DNA of 64,000 bases. It comes from Desulfobacteraceae bacterium (GTDB lineage: Bacteria; Desulfobacterota; Desulfobacteria; Desulfobacterales; UBA5852). The stretch lies in assembly GCA_014237395.1 (NCBI GenBank), contig JABZFP010000030.1, positions 620,001 through 684,000 on the forward strand, written 5' to 3'. Every line of letters begins with the position of its first letter. The stretch's first letter is position 1. Of the stretch, positions 17,882 through 26,942 are shown one piece after another. The position numbers were made by a program, and so were the translations under genes. The notes beneath the pieces were generated by a model that saw only the letters and a list, made by a program, of their open reading frames with translations, searched no databases and had not been told where the DNA came from.

Positions 17882-19213
17882 TCAGCGTCCGACGGCGTCG
17901 GGCAGTTCGGCGCAGATGGCACGGGCCAGTCGATGGACGTCCTCCATAACCCGCTCGCGATCCAATGTCCGCAGTTCCCGGTTTTCCATCACGATCTGTC
18001 CGTTGATGATGCTGGTACTGACGTCACCGCCCCGGGCGGCGTACACCAGATGGGACGCAGGATGATAAAGGGGGGTCAGATGCGGCTGGCGCGTGTCGAT
18101 CAGGATCACATCGGCGTCTTTGCCGGGTTCCAGGGATCCGATCCGGTCCGCCAGCCCCAGGGCCCGGGCCCCCTCGATGGTCGCCATACCCAGGACCGTT
18201 TCGGCATCCAGCACGGTGGGATCCAGGGTGTTGACCTTGTGCAGTTTGGCCACGGTGTCCATTTCGCTCATCAGGTCCAGGTTGTTGTTGCTGGCGCAGC
18301 CGTCGGTGCCCAGGCTGACGCAGATGCCCCGCGCCAGTAATTGGGGCACCGGTGCGATCCCGGAGGCCAGTTTCATGTTGCTCTCGGCATTGTGGGCGAT
18401 TTTGACGTCGTGGGATTGCAGCAGATCCATATCGTCGTCCGTCAGCATGACACCGTGGCAGGCCAGCAGGCCGGGATAGAGCAGATCGAGGTTGGCCAGG
18501 TGCCCCACCGGTGTGACGCCGTAGCGTTCCTGGATGGTCTCCACTTCGCTGCGGGTCTCGGCCAGATGGATGACCAGCGGCATATCGTGGCGGCGAGCCA
18601 TTTCGCCGGCCCGGCGCAGCAGATCGGGAGCGCAGAGGTAGGGCGAATGGGGCTCAACGGCAATCGTGATGAGGGGATCGTCCCGCCATTTGGCCACCAT
18701 CTGTTCGGTGTAGGCGAAACCGGCCTCGATGGGACCGTAATTGGGGGATGGGAAGTCGTACAGGACTTCCCCGACCACCGCCCGCATGCCGGCCTGATGG
18801 GCGGCCTCGGCCACGGCGTCCTCGAAAAGATACATATCGCAGAAACAGGTGGTGCCGGACAGAATCATTTCAGCACAGGCCAGCAGGGTGCCGGTTTTGA
18901 CCTGGTCGTGATCGAGTCGGGCTTCGGCGGGGAAAATATGGTCCTGGAGCCAGTCCATCAACGGCAGGTCGTCGGCCATGCCGCGAAAACAGGTCATGGC
19001 CGCATGGGTATGGGTGTTGATCAGTCCCGGCAGGACAATGCCGCCCTTGGCATCCAGGGTTTGCGCGGCCGTCCAGGCGGTGGCTTCCGCCATGGGACCG
19101 GCGGCGGTGATTTGGGATCCGTTGATGGCCAGGTATCCGGGGTTGAATTCACGGCGTTGGGCATCCATGGTCAGGACCCAGGCATCGATGATCAGGATGT
19201 CGGCGTGTTTCAT
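17882..19213 (-). CDS. mtaD: MTA/SAH deaminase-family amidohydrolase, copy 2
   Basis: A 443-residue paralogue of the next gene in the cluster, with LPGLINTHTHAAMTCFRGMADDLPL, VEPHSPYLC, VIHLAETRSEVETI, LACHGVM and GTDGCASNNNLDLMSEMDTV. These are the metal and substrate motifs of MTA/SAH deaminases, which convert methylthioadenosine to methylthioinosine and SAH to S-inosylhomocysteine. It starts on the base next to the stop codon of the phosphorylase gene, so the two are read together. Retention of two tandem copies with intact active sites suggests separate substrates, which is inference. Confidence 0.9.
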   Translation of the reverse strand: MKHADILIIDAWVLTMDAQRREFNPGYLAINGSQITAAGPMAEATAWTAAQTLDAKGGIVLPGLINTHTHAAMTCFRGMADDLPLMDWLQDHIFPAEARLDHDQVKTGTLLACAEMILSGTTCFCDMYLFEDAVAEAAHQAGMRAVVGEVLYDFPSPNYGPIEAGFAYTEQMVAKWRDDPLITIAVEPHSPYLCAPDLLRRAGEMARRHDMPLVIHLAETRSEVETIQERYGVTPVGHLANLDLLYPGLLACHGVMLTDDDMDLLQSHDVKIAHNAESNMKLASGIAPVPQLLARGICVSLGTDGCASNNNLDLMSEMDTVAKLHKVNTLDPTVLDAETVLGMATIEGARALGLADRIGSLEPGKDADVILIDTRQPHLTPLYHPASHLVYAARGGDVSTSIINGQIVMENRELRTLDRERVMEDVHRLARAICAELPDAVGR

Positions 19214-20035
19214 TTATGATAGCTTCTCCAGAATGTGTTCGACCAGCCGGGCCAGTCGGGGGGCGGCTTGGTCCGCGACCGCGATGATCTCTTCCAGGGT
19301 GGCGGGCATCGGCTTGTCGGGGCTGTTGACGTTGGTGATGACCGAAAGGCCCAGGATGCGCATGCCGGCATGCACGGCGGCGATTACTTCCTGGACGGTC
19401 GAAAGCCCGACCGCGTCGGCCCCGATGGTGGTCAGAAAGCGGATCTCGGCCGGTGTTTCCAGGGAAGGTCCCTTCAGGCCGGCATAAACGCCGCTTTGCA
19501 GGGGCCAATCCAGGCGGCGGGCGGCGGCCCGGGCCTGGTCGGCCAGGGCCGTGTCATAGACACGGCTCATGTCCGGAAAGCGGACGCCCCAGGCGGGGTC
19601 GTTGGGCCCTACCAGCGGGTTTTCACCGGTCAGGTTGATATGGTCCGTGATGAGCATGAGGTCGCCGGGTTGAAAGGCCGGATTCAGTCCGCCGGCGGCA
19701 TTGGTCACGATCAGGGTGCGGACACCCAGCGCCTGCATGACCCGGATCGGGAAAACGACTTCCTGAGGGTGGTATCCTTCGTACAGGTGAAACCGCCCCT
19801 GGAAAACCATGGCCGCATAGCCCTGAAGACGTCCCAGGAGCAATCGACCCCGGTGGCCGGAGACCGTCGAAACAGGAAAATGGGGGATCGCGCCATAGTC
19901 GATGGCGTGGTCCACGGCCATGCTTTCAAAGCCGCCGCCGAGTCCGGTGCCGGCCAAGAGGCCGATCACCGGCTGGGTGGCGCCGTGCTGTCGCAGAAAG
20001 GCCGTCGCGGCATCGATGTGTTGTTGTTCGACCAT
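19214..20035 (-). CDS. Purine nucleoside phosphorylase (likely acts on inosine/methylthioinosine)
   Basis: A 273-residue type I (trimeric) phosphorylase. Visible motifs are the phosphate loop GTGLGGG, SGHRGRL, FQGRFHLYEGY, TNAAGGLNPAFQPGDLMLITDHIN, GPSLETPAEIRFL and GLSVITNVN. The Glu in ETPAE and the Asn in SVITN correspond to residues that in human PNP select 6-oxopurines, whereas MTA phosphorylases differ there. With two deaminases directly downstream and mtnA nearby, the likely reaction is phosphorolysis of methylthioinosine or inosine, giving methylthioribose 1-phosphate for MtnA. The ATG start has AGGAG about nine bases upstream; a TTG 48 bases earlier is less likely. Confidence 0.9.
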   Translation of the reverse strand: MVEQQHIDAATAFLRQHGATQPVIGLLAGTGLGGGFESMAVDHAIDYGAIPHFPVSTVSGHRGRLLLGRLQGYAAMVFQGRFHLYEGYHPQEVVFPIRVMQALGVRTLIVTNAAGGLNPAFQPGDLMLITDHINLTGENPLVGPNDPAWGVRFPDMSRVYDTALADQARAAARRLDWPLQSGVYAGLKGPSLETPAEIRFLTTIGADAVGLSTVQEVIAAVHAGMRILGLSVITNVNSPDKPMPATLEEIIAVADQAAPRLARLVEHILEKLS

Positions 20036-20282
20036 CGGGTCGGTCTCCTGGATGGAAGGGGGTTTCAGGCAGGTGCTCGGCAAGCCGAAGCAAGCCTGGC
20101 TTATAGACCATGGCGGTGTGCGGCGTCAAGACGCGCAAGCCGGATCTCGAGAGGGGTTGCCGTCGTTTTTACGACCTGCTGTAACTAGCGGGGATACTAT
20201 TAAATGTTGCCGAGTCCGGGTGATTGTGATAAGCGCAATCTTTGCAGACATCCAACTTAAATTCAGCTAGTGGAGGCGGAAT

Positions 20283-20777
20283 ATGACGCCAGCCTTTCGT
20301 CCGGAGCACCCGGATATCGACGCTGCCATGTGGGGTCAGATCGATGACATTATTGCCCAAAATCGGTCGATTGCCGGTTCCGTGATTGCGGTTTTACGTA
20401 AATGTCAAGATGTCGTGGGCTATTTGCCGGTGGAATTGATGGAATATGTGGCCACGGGCATGAACCTTTCCCGCAGCGATGTTTTCGGCGTGGCCTCGTT
20501 CTACGCTTTGTTTTCTTTCGAGCCCAAGGGGCGCCATACGGTGAAGGTTTGCACCGGGACGGCCTGCTATGTCAAAGGCATCAAAGAGGTGATTGCGCGT
20601 ATCAGCAACGAATTCGATATCGAAGAAGGCGGGACATCCGAGGATCGGCGTTTTTCGCTAGAGGGTGTCCGTTGTCTGGGGGCGTGCGGGCTGGCACCGG
20701 TTATGGTCGTGGGCAGCGACACCCACGGCGCGGTCAGCTCCGACAAGGTGGTCTCAATCCTAAAGAAGTACGAATGA
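20283..20777 (+). CDS. NuoE/HndA-like [2Fe-2S] subunit
   Basis: A 164-residue thioredoxin-fold ferredoxin subunit of the 24-kDa complex I type. The four cluster cysteines are seen as VCTGTACYVKG (C90, C95) and VRCLGACGLAP (C131, C135). The N-terminal helix bundle (SVIAVLRKCQDVVGYLPVELMEYVA) is standard. Such subunits pair with the NuoF-type NADH-binding subunit in complex I, NAD-linked formate dehydrogenases and bifurcating hydrogenases. Here it opens an operon with a DRTGG protein, a NuoF-type subunit and an RnfB-GltD fusion, but no hydrogenase or formate dehydrogenase catalytic subunit. GGAGG precedes the start. Confidence 0.93.
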   Translation: MTPAFRPEHPDIDAAMWGQIDDIIAQNRSIAGSVIAVLRKCQDVVGYLPVELMEYVATGMNLSRSDVFGVASFYALFSFEPKGRHTVKVCTGTACYVKGIKEVIARISNEFDIEEGGTSEDRRFSLEGVRCLGACGLAPVMVVGSDTHGAVSSDKVVSILKKYE

Positions 20778-20798
20778 GCGATTGGGTGACGGTGAGAT

Positions 20799-21152
20799 AT
20801 GAAGCTATCAGAGATTAAAGACATTCTCAAAGCCAAGGTTTTAGCGGGGGAAGACGACCTGGGACGCAACATCGTGGCTGGCGGGGGCGCTGATATCATG
20901 GAGGCGATCCTGTCTACGGTGGCCAAAGACGGTCTTCTGCTGACGGGTTTGACGACCGAGGAAGTGGTTCGCACCGCCACGATTTCACAGGTCGGTGCTG
21001 TGGTTTTTGTCCGTGGGCAGGAACCCACCGCGCGCATCATCGATCAGGCCAAAAGCTTCAACCTGCCGCTTCTCGTCACGGACTATTCCATGTTTGTCTC
21101 CATCGGAAAGCTCTACATGAATGGATTGCGGGGGCTGGACGGGTCCTGGTAA
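20799..21152 (+). CDS. DRTGG-domain protein
   Basis: A 117-residue soluble protein with the DRTGG fold: MKLSEIKDILKAKVLAGEDDLGRNIVAGGGADIMEAIL at the start and the strand-helix pattern TATISQVGAVVFVRGQEPTARIIDQAKSFNLPLLVTDYSMF. Small DRTGG proteins commonly sit between nuoE- and nuoF-like genes of anaerobes' hydrogenase or NADH-dehydrogenase operons, as here; their function is unknown, and a regulatory or assembly role is a guess. It lies between the two subunit genes with short gaps on both sides. Confidence 0.82.
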   Translation: MKLSEIKDILKAKVLAGEDDLGRNIVAGGGADIMEAILSTVAKDGLLLTGLTTEEVVRTATISQVGAVVFVRGQEPTARIIDQAKSFNLPLLVTDYSMFVSIGKLYMNGLRGLDGSW

Positions 21153-21171
21153 CACCGGAAAGGGAATTTTT

Positions 21172-23019
21172 ATGGGCAAGTTCACCATTGCGGAACTCAA
21201 TGCGGTGCAGGAAAAAGCAGCGGCCGTGCTCAGTGAACCGGATGTCTTCCACCTGATGGTCTGCGGTGGCACCGGCTGTCATGCCACCGGCAGTATCGCG
21301 GTTATCGAGCGCTTGCGCGAAGAAGTCGCGCAAAAAGGGCTGCAGGACAAAGTCCGCGTGATTGAAACGGGCTGCAACGGGTTTTGCGCCATGGGGCCCA
21401 TCCTGGTGGTCCATCCCGGTGATATTTTCTACCAGAAACTTAGTGCGGATGACGTGTCGGTCATTATCGACGAGCATATCATCAATGGCAAACCGGTGGA
21501 AAAATACTTTTACAAGGATCCGGTTTCCAAGAAGAAGATTCCTTCCCAGGACGATATTCCCTTTTTCGCCAACCAGATGCCACGGGCGTTGCGCAACAAG
21601 GGGCTCATCGACCCGGAATCCATCGACGACTACATCGCCCGTGACGGGTACCAGGCCGTGGCCAAAGCGCTTCACGAGCTTTCGGCCGACCAGATTATCG
21701 AAGAGGTCAAGACGTCCGGATTGCGCGGGCGCGGCGGCGCCGGGTTTCCGGCAGGTATGAAGTGGTCTTTCGCCAAAGGCAGCCCGGGGGACGTGAAGTA
21801 TGTGCTCTGCAACGCGGACGAGGGCGACCCCGGCGCATTCATGGACCGCAGTATATTGGAAGCGGACCCCCATGCCGTGCTGGAAGGCATGATCATTGCC
21901 GCCAAAGCCATCAATGCCCATCAGGGCTATGTCTACGCCCGGACCGAATATCCCCTCGCCATCCGCCGGCTGGGGATTGCCATCGAACAGGCCAGGGAGC
22001 GCGGGCTGATCGGGGACAACATCCTGGATTCCGGATTTGACTTCCATGTGGAGATCTACCAGGGGGCCGGCGCGTTTGTCTGCGGCGAGGAAACCGCGCT
22101 GATGCGCTCCATCGAGGGCAAGCGCGGCATGCCGCGACCCCGGCCGCCATTTCCGGCGCTGAAGGGTTTGTGGGAAAAACCCACCATCCTCAACAATGTG
22201 GAGACACTGGCCAATATTCCGCAGATCATCCTCAAAGGCGGGGCCTGGTATGCCAGTGTCGGCACCGAAACCAGCAAAGGAACCAAGGTCTTTGCCCTGT
22301 CCGGTGACATCAACAACATCGGGCTGGTGGAAGTGCCAATGGGCACGACCTTGCGAAGAATGATCTACGATATCGGCGGCGGGGTTCCCAACAAACGAAA
22401 ATTCAAAGCGGTGCAACTGGGTGGCCCCTCCGGAGGGTGTGTTCCGGAGGAGCATCTGGACACGCCGGTGGACTACGAGGAAATTGCCAAGGTCGGCGCG
22501 ATCATGGGATCCGGCGGGGCGATCGTCATGGACGACAACACCTGCATGGTGGACATGGCGCGGTTCTTCATGGATTTCATCCAGGATGAATCCTGCGGCA
22601 AGTGCACGCCCTGCCGTGAAGGCACCCGGCGCCAGCTGGAATTGTTGAAAAAGATCTGCAATGGGCAGGGTGAGCCCCGGGATCTGGACGAACTGGAAAG
22701 CCTTTCGGCGGTCATCAAGGAAACCGCCCTTTGCGGGCTGGGCCAAACCGGCCCCAACCCCGTTCTCTCGACCCTGCGTTACTTCCGGGACGAGTATGAG
22801 GCCCACATCCATGAACGCCGCTGTCCGGCCAAACGCTGTGTGGCGTTGCTCAAATTCGAGGTGGATCCGGAGGCCTGCACCAAGTGCGGTATGTGCGCCC
22901 GGGCCTGTCCGGTGGATGCCATTGAATGGGAGAAGAAGCAGGTGGCGCGTATTGACAAAGAAACATGTATTCAATGTCTGACCTGCTACGACAAGTGCAA
23001 ATTTGACGCTATTTTTTAG
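21172..23019 (+). CDS. NuoF/HndC-like NADH-binding flavoprotein with extra Fe-S clusters
   Basis: A 615-residue subunit that binds NAD(P)H, FMN and iron-sulfur clusters. Order of parts: an N-terminal thioredoxin-like [2Fe-2S] domain (CGGTGCHATGS ... ETGCNGFCAMGP), the NuoF core with GLRGRGGAGFPAGMKW, CNADEGDPGAF (FMN/NAD site), GAFVCGEETALM, an SLBB domain, the [4Fe-4S] motif ESCGKCTPCREG, and a C-terminal pair of ferredoxin-type clusters (CTKCGMCARACP, CIQCLTCYDKC). This is the architecture of HndC and bifurcating hydrogenase beta subunits. The ATG at MGKFTIAEL follows a purine-rich AAAGGGA. Its redox partner here is probably the fusion protein encoded next. Confidence 0.94.
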   Translation: MGKFTIAELNAVQEKAAAVLSEPDVFHLMVCGGTGCHATGSIAVIERLREEVAQKGLQDKVRVIETGCNGFCAMGPILVVHPGDIFYQKLSADDVSVIIDEHIINGKPVEKYFYKDPVSKKKIPSQDDIPFFANQMPRALRNKGLIDPESIDDYIARDGYQAVAKALHELSADQIIEEVKTSGLRGRGGAGFPAGMKWSFAKGSPGDVKYVLCNADEGDPGAFMDRSILEADPHAVLEGMIIAAKAINAHQGYVYARTEYPLAIRRLGIAIEQARERGLIGDNILDSGFDFHVEIYQGAGAFVCGEETALMRSIEGKRGMPRPRPPFPALKGLWEKPTILNNVETLANIPQIILKGGAWYASVGTETSKGTKVFALSGDINNIGLVEVPMGTTLRRMIYDIGGGVPNKRKFKAVQLGGPSGGCVPEEHLDTPVDYEEIAKVGAIMGSGGAIVMDDNTCMVDMARFFMDFIQDESCGKCTPCREGTRRQLELLKKICNGQGEPRDLDELESLSAVIKETALCGLGQTGPNPVLSTLRYFRDEYEAHIHERRCPAKRCVALLKFEVDPEACTKCGMCARACPVDAIEWEKKQVARIDKETCIQCLTCYDKCKFDAIF

Positions 23020-23185
23020 TGGCGTCCGCAAGGGGTTACTTGTACCCTGGTTGTCCTTCTCCGCGGGGTGCCGACGGAAGCGGTTACGAAACGCATGCCG
23101 CTTTGTCATTGGGTGGCCCTGAACAAAACCAACTATCCACAATTCCGGATCCGATACGATCTGGTTTCCCGTCTGGAGGAATTTC

Positions 23186-25282
23186 ATGATGGTGGATTCA
23201 ATACTGCAGGCACTGGCCCTATTAGGCGGACTGGGTGTGACCGTCGGCGTCGTTCTGGCGGCGGCATCCAAAATATTCTACGTCTATATCGACCCCAAGA
23301 TTTTGGCCGTGGAGGATGCGCTGCCGGGTGCGAATTGCGGGGGGTGTGGTTTGCCGGGATGCAGTGCCAATGCCGAAGCCATCGTGGCCGGCCGGGCGGC
23401 ACCCAACTCCTGTGTGGCGGCTGGTCCGGAAGTGGCCGAGGCCATTGCCGGGGTGCTGGGGGTAAGTGTCGAGGCCAAAGAGCCCGACATTGCCGCTGCA
23501 GGATGCTATTACGGCGTTCAGGACGCGGATACCCGTTATCTTTATGACGGCATGAACGACTGCCGGGCCGCAGCCTTGCTGGGTGGCGGCATGAAGGTTT
23601 GCACCATCGGCTGCCTCGGTCTGGGGACGTGTGCGCGTGCCTGCCCTTTCAATGCCATCACGATGGGTTCCAAGGGGCTGCCGGTGGTCGACGAAGTGAA
23701 ATGCACGGGCTGCGGCACCTGTGAGCGGGTCTGCCCGAAGGCGATCATCAATCTGACGTCGGTAACGCGTCGGATTCTCAAGGAGTATCTCAGCGAGGAA
23801 TGCACCACGCCCTGCCAGCGCGCCTGTCCGGCGGGCATCAATATTCGCGAGTACTTGCACCGGGCTGCTGAAGGGGATTACCGGGGGTCGGTTCAGGTCA
23901 TCAAGGAGCGCAATCCCTTCCCGACGGTCATCGGCCGGATCTGTCCGCGTCCCTGTGAAGACCAGTGCCGACGACAGTATGTGGATGAACCGGTGGCGAT
24001 CAACCATGTCAAACGCTTTGTGGCCGATGTCGAAAAGGAAAGCGGGAAACGCATCCAGCCCTTCAAGGCGCCGGAGACCGGTCGTCGCATCGCCGTCGTC
24101 GGTGGGGGTGTGGAGGGGCTTTCGGCGGCATTTTTCAGCGCGCGTTTGGGACATTCACCGGTTGTTTATGAAGCCGGTGCCCAGATGGGCGGCCTGCTGC
24201 GCAGCGCCATTTCCCGCTATCGCCTGTCTCACGACATTCTGGATTGGGATATCGAAGGTATTCTGGAAATGGGGGTCGAAGCTCGTCTCAACCAGGCCAT
24301 GGGCCGTGATTTCACGGTAGCGGATCTTCTGAAGGAAGATTTTGAAACGGTCTTTCTCGCTTCCGGCGGTTGGGACAGCCGCTTGGCGCGGGGCGAGACC
24401 AAGGTGCTGCAATCGGCTTTCGCCGGCGCTTACCTGCTGATCGATTTGATCCGTTTTGGCCGCCAGGACGATCCGGGCGTCACGGTTCATGCCCATACGG
24501 TCATCATGGGGGGCGGCAAGCTGGTGGTGGAGGCCGCCGAGATCTGTCAACGGCGCGGGGCATCCACCGTCACGGTGCTCCTGCGGGAAAGCCGGGAAAA
24601 CGCCCCGCTGACACCTGAGGATCTGAGTGTCCTGGAAAACCGGAACGTCACGGTTGTGTTCAATGCCGGGATCGTGCGGTTGGAGGGCGAAGAAGACCGG
24701 CTGACGACTGTGGCGTGGGCCGATCTGGATACGCGTGAAACCACCGTGGTTCCGACCGGGGCGCTCGTCATGGCCGCCGGGCGGTTTCCGGAATTGATAT
24801 TCGCCCGCACCGTGCCTGAAACAGAGACCACGGACGATGAGGCCGTACCGGAAGGGCCGCTGATCTGGAACGCTGTTCCACCTTACAAGAACGCCGATGC
24901 CAGCCGTGATATCGGTCTTTTTGCCCCGGGTGACGTCATCACGGACTACAGTGGTGCCATCAAGGCCATTGCGGCCGGCCGTCGAGCGGCCGCCTCGATT
25001 CACCAGATGCTCTATGGAATGACGCCCGATGCGCCGGAAAAGATTTGCACCCAAGACGACCTGATTCAAAATGTGGATGCGGTGGATGCTGTGGCTCCGA
25101 CCGTTCGCCATATCATGCCGGTGGTCCCGCCACGCGATCTGGATCGCGAAGGGCAGCTTGAGATGGGGTTGTCGGAGGAGGCCGCTCGGGCCGAGGCGGC
25201 CCGCTGTCTCCAATGCGGTCTGATCTGCTATGAGCACACCGAAAAGGCGACGGAAATACAGGATCTGAGAAAAAGCGCGTGA
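23186..25282 (+). CDS. RnfB-like ferredoxin domain fused to GltD/NfnB-type NAD(P)-FAD oxidoreductase
   Basis: A 698-residue fusion. Residues 6-28 are a hydrophobic membrane anchor, followed by the RnfB four-Cys domain with NCGGCGLPGC (C51, C54, C59) and two [4Fe-4S] ferredoxin motifs (CARACPFNAI, CTGCGTCERVCPKAI). From about residue 205 comes a GltD/NfnB-type module: cysteine-rich linker (CQRACPAGINIREYL, CPRPCEDQCRR), FAD site (VVGGGVEGLSAAFFSARLG), second dinucleotide fold (GGGKLVVEAAEICQRRG) and the late FAPGDVITDYSGAIKAIAAGRRAA. A further CLQCGLIC lies at the C-terminus. GGAGG stands before the start. It closes the NuoE-DRTGG-NuoF operon and probably links NAD(P)H to ferredoxin at the membrane; direction and bifurcation are inference. 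Confidence 0.9.
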   Translation: MMVDSILQALALLGGLGVTVGVVLAAASKIFYVYIDPKILAVEDALPGANCGGCGLPGCSANAEAIVAGRAAPNSCVAAGPEVAEAIAGVLGVSVEAKEPDIAAAGCYYGVQDADTRYLYDGMNDCRAAALLGGGMKVCTIGCLGLGTCARACPFNAITMGSKGLPVVDEVKCTGCGTCERVCPKAIINLTSVTRRILKEYLSEECTTPCQRACPAGINIREYLHRAAEGDYRGSVQVIKERNPFPTVIGRICPRPCEDQCRRQYVDEPVAINHVKRFVADVEKESGKRIQPFKAPETGRRIAVVGGGVEGLSAAFFSARLGHSPVVYEAGAQMGGLLRSAISRYRLSHDILDWDIEGILEMGVEARLNQAMGRDFTVADLLKEDFETVFLASGGWDSRLARGETKVLQSAFAGAYLLIDLIRFGRQDDPGVTVHAHTVIMGGGKLVVEAAEICQRRGASTVTVLLRESRENAPLTPEDLSVLENRNVTVVFNAGIVRLEGEEDRLTTVAWADLDTRETTVVPTGALVMAAGRFPELIFARTVPETETTDDEAVPEGPLIWNAVPPYKNADASRDIGLFAPGDVITDYSGAIKAIAAGRRAAASIHQMLYGMTPDAPEKICTQDDLIQNVDAVDAVAPTVRHIMPVVPPRDLDREGQLEMGLSEEAARAEAARCLQCGLICYEHTEKATEIQDLRKSA

Positions 25283-25301
25283 TATCCGAACAGAAAGGGT
25301 C

Positions 25302-25402
25302 TTTTTTTGCCCTGACCGGCGTCCTCCTTGAGTTTAACGGCTGCGGCGCACTTATGTGCGCCTCACCATCAGCCCTCGTGCGGCCTTGGTCAGAACAAAA
25401 AA
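25302..25402 (+). repeat. Dispersed hairpin repeat, short copy (copy G)
   Basis: Ends pair as TTTTTTTGCCCTGACC and GGTCAGAACAAAAAA. The interior holds CTGCGGCGCACTTATGTGCGCCTC, matching the family core with compensating changes in its palindrome. The repeat lies about 20 bases after the fusion gene and might serve as its terminator on either strand. Confidence 0.55.
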
Positions 25403-25520
25403 TCCTCATTTCTGGATCGCATATGAGACTAAAATTTACGACGATCTGTTGATGGACACTGGATAGTTGTGATCATTCTAAAATGATTTAAAATTTAAGC
25501 CGAAGGGTTCGATTTTAAAT

Positions 25521-25991
25521 ATGGCGACAGAAAAAGGAATCGTTACCAAGATCAGCGCGGACACGGCCTGGGTCCGCACTCTGCCCTCCGAGGCCTGTGC
25601 CGGTTGCTCCTCCTGCGGGACCTGCAACGCCCAGCGGGAAGATGCGGAAGTCGAAGTGCTCAACGAGGTCGGCGCCCGGATCGGGGATCGGATTCTGATC
25701 GACATCAAGACCTCGGCCTTTCTCAAGGCCACCTTTTTGTTGTATGTTTTTCCGATTATCGGTCTGACGGCGGGGGCCATGCTGGGCGTGCAGTTTGCGG
25801 ATTATTACGCCTACGATGCATCGGCCTGTTCGGCCGCTTTCGGGTTCGGGGCTTTTTTCCTGACCGTAGCCGTCGTGCGCATCATGGGCAACCGCATGGG
25901 TCGCGAACGGGTTTATCGCCCCCGGATTGTCAAAGTGCTGCCCCCCATGGCGCCCACGAAAGTCAATCTGCAGGATCACTGCCCAGTTTGA
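25521..25991 (+). CDS. RseC/MucC-family inner-membrane protein
   Basis: A 156-residue protein with the family pattern: an N-terminal beta-rich domain carrying a cysteine cluster (CAGCSSCGTC), a central pair of transmembrane helices (FLLYVFPIIGLTAGAMLGVQF and CSAAFGFGAFFLTVAVV), and a short cytosolic tail. In enterobacteria RseC works with Rnf/Rsx proteins to reduce SoxR. Position right after an RnfB-like gene supports a redox role for both, though which protein it serves here is unknown. The four cysteines could bind a cluster. Confidence 0.85.
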   Translation: MATEKGIVTKISADTAWVRTLPSEACAGCSSCGTCNAQREDAEVEVLNEVGARIGDRILIDIKTSAFLKATFLLYVFPIIGLTAGAMLGVQFADYYAYDASACSAAFGFGAFFLTVAVVRIMGNRMGRERVYRPRIVKVLPPMAPTKVNLQDHCPV

Positions 25992-26032
25992 GACCGGAGG
26001 GAGCGGACCAAAGACCGCTTGGGGCCGCCTTC

Positions 26033-26902
26033 CTAACTGATAAAGGTGTAGAAAACGCCAAATCCCGCCGACCCGATCAGCACGACCGTCGTCACCATAA
26101 CGCAGATGCCCGCGATGGCCTTGTGACCAAACGTCTCCCGGCGTTTCTCGTGATAGCCCAGCAGAAAAGCCAGGCCCAGGCCGGTTAGAAATCCGCCGGC
26201 ATGCCCCCAGTTGTTGATACCGGGCATGAAACCGATGATCAGGAGCCCGATAGCCCATCCTCCGATCTGGCGATAGACCAGATTGCCGTAGACCCCGCCC
26301 CGCGCCTTGCCAAAATAGATCATGGCACCGATCAGTCCGCAAACCGCCGCCGAAGCCCCGATGGTGAAGGATACCCCCGCCAGATAGGACAACAGGAAGC
26401 CGCCTGCGCCGCTCAAGAGGTAAATGATCAGCATGCGGTAGATGCCGAATTCCCGTATGGTCAGGAAGGCGATCTGGCGCAAAACCAACATGTTGAAGAG
26501 AATATGCAATAGACTGCCGTGCAGAAAATTGGCGGTCAGCAGGGTGAGCCAGCCGATGCCCGGGATGCCGGTGATACCGGGCCATATCTGGTCGATGGGA
26601 TAGCGGCCGGTGGCTCCCAGAATGAAAAGGGTATTGTTGGCCGGGGAAAGAAAATTCATCGGGTTCATCGAAAACCCGAATCCTCTCGGGTTGAGCAACA
26701 GGGCCAGGACGTAGAATCCTACGTTGGTGAAGATAATGGCCTTGATAAGGCCGTCCGGTGATTGAAGGTGCTGGGTCCACCAGTTGGCTTTGAGCCGGGA
26801 GCCGGGGCGTGCCATGCCGCAGTAGGGGCATGCGGGTTCATCCCGGCTGATCAGTTTGCGGCAGCCCGGGCAGAGCAGGGCGTTGTTGCGGTCATTGTCC
26901 AT
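26033..26902 (-). CDS. Rhomboid-family intramembrane serine protease with N-terminal zinc ribbon
   Basis: A 289-residue membrane protein. The N-terminus has a zinc ribbon (CPGCRK ... CPYCGMARPG), followed by about seven hydrophobic segments. The catalytic serine motif GASAAVCGLIGA and the catalytic histidine in NNWGHAGGFLTGLG are intact, as is HGSLLHILFNML, so it should be active. Rhomboids cut substrates within the membrane; the substrate is unknown. The ATG is chosen over an upstream TTG, although its ribosome site is weak (GGAG about 15 bases away). It is downstream of polA on the same strand. Confidence 0.92.
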   Translation of the reverse strand: MDNDRNNALLCPGCRKLISRDEPACPYCGMARPGSRLKANWWTQHLQSPDGLIKAIIFTNVGFYVLALLLNPRGFGFSMNPMNFLSPANNTLFILGATGRYPIDQIWPGITGIPGIGWLTLLTANFLHGSLLHILFNMLVLRQIAFLTIREFGIYRMLIIYLLSGAGGFLLSYLAGVSFTIGASAAVCGLIGAMIYFGKARGGVYGNLVYRQIGGWAIGLLIIGFMPGINNWGHAGGFLTGLGLAFLLGYHEKRRETFGHKAIAGICVMVTTVVLIGSAGFGVFYTFIS

Positions 26903-26942
26903 GAGGGTAAGGGTAATCTCCAATTGTAAAAATTCAAATGAG

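Noticed and set aside
16478..18340. Long open frame on the plus strand opposite the two deaminase genes
   Set aside because: It is a shadow of strongly recognisable minus-strand genes in GC-rich DNA; it has no ribosome site and its translation has no protein-like pattern. The same holds for long antisense frames opposite fusA, the NuoF-like gene, uraA, polA and the M48 gene.
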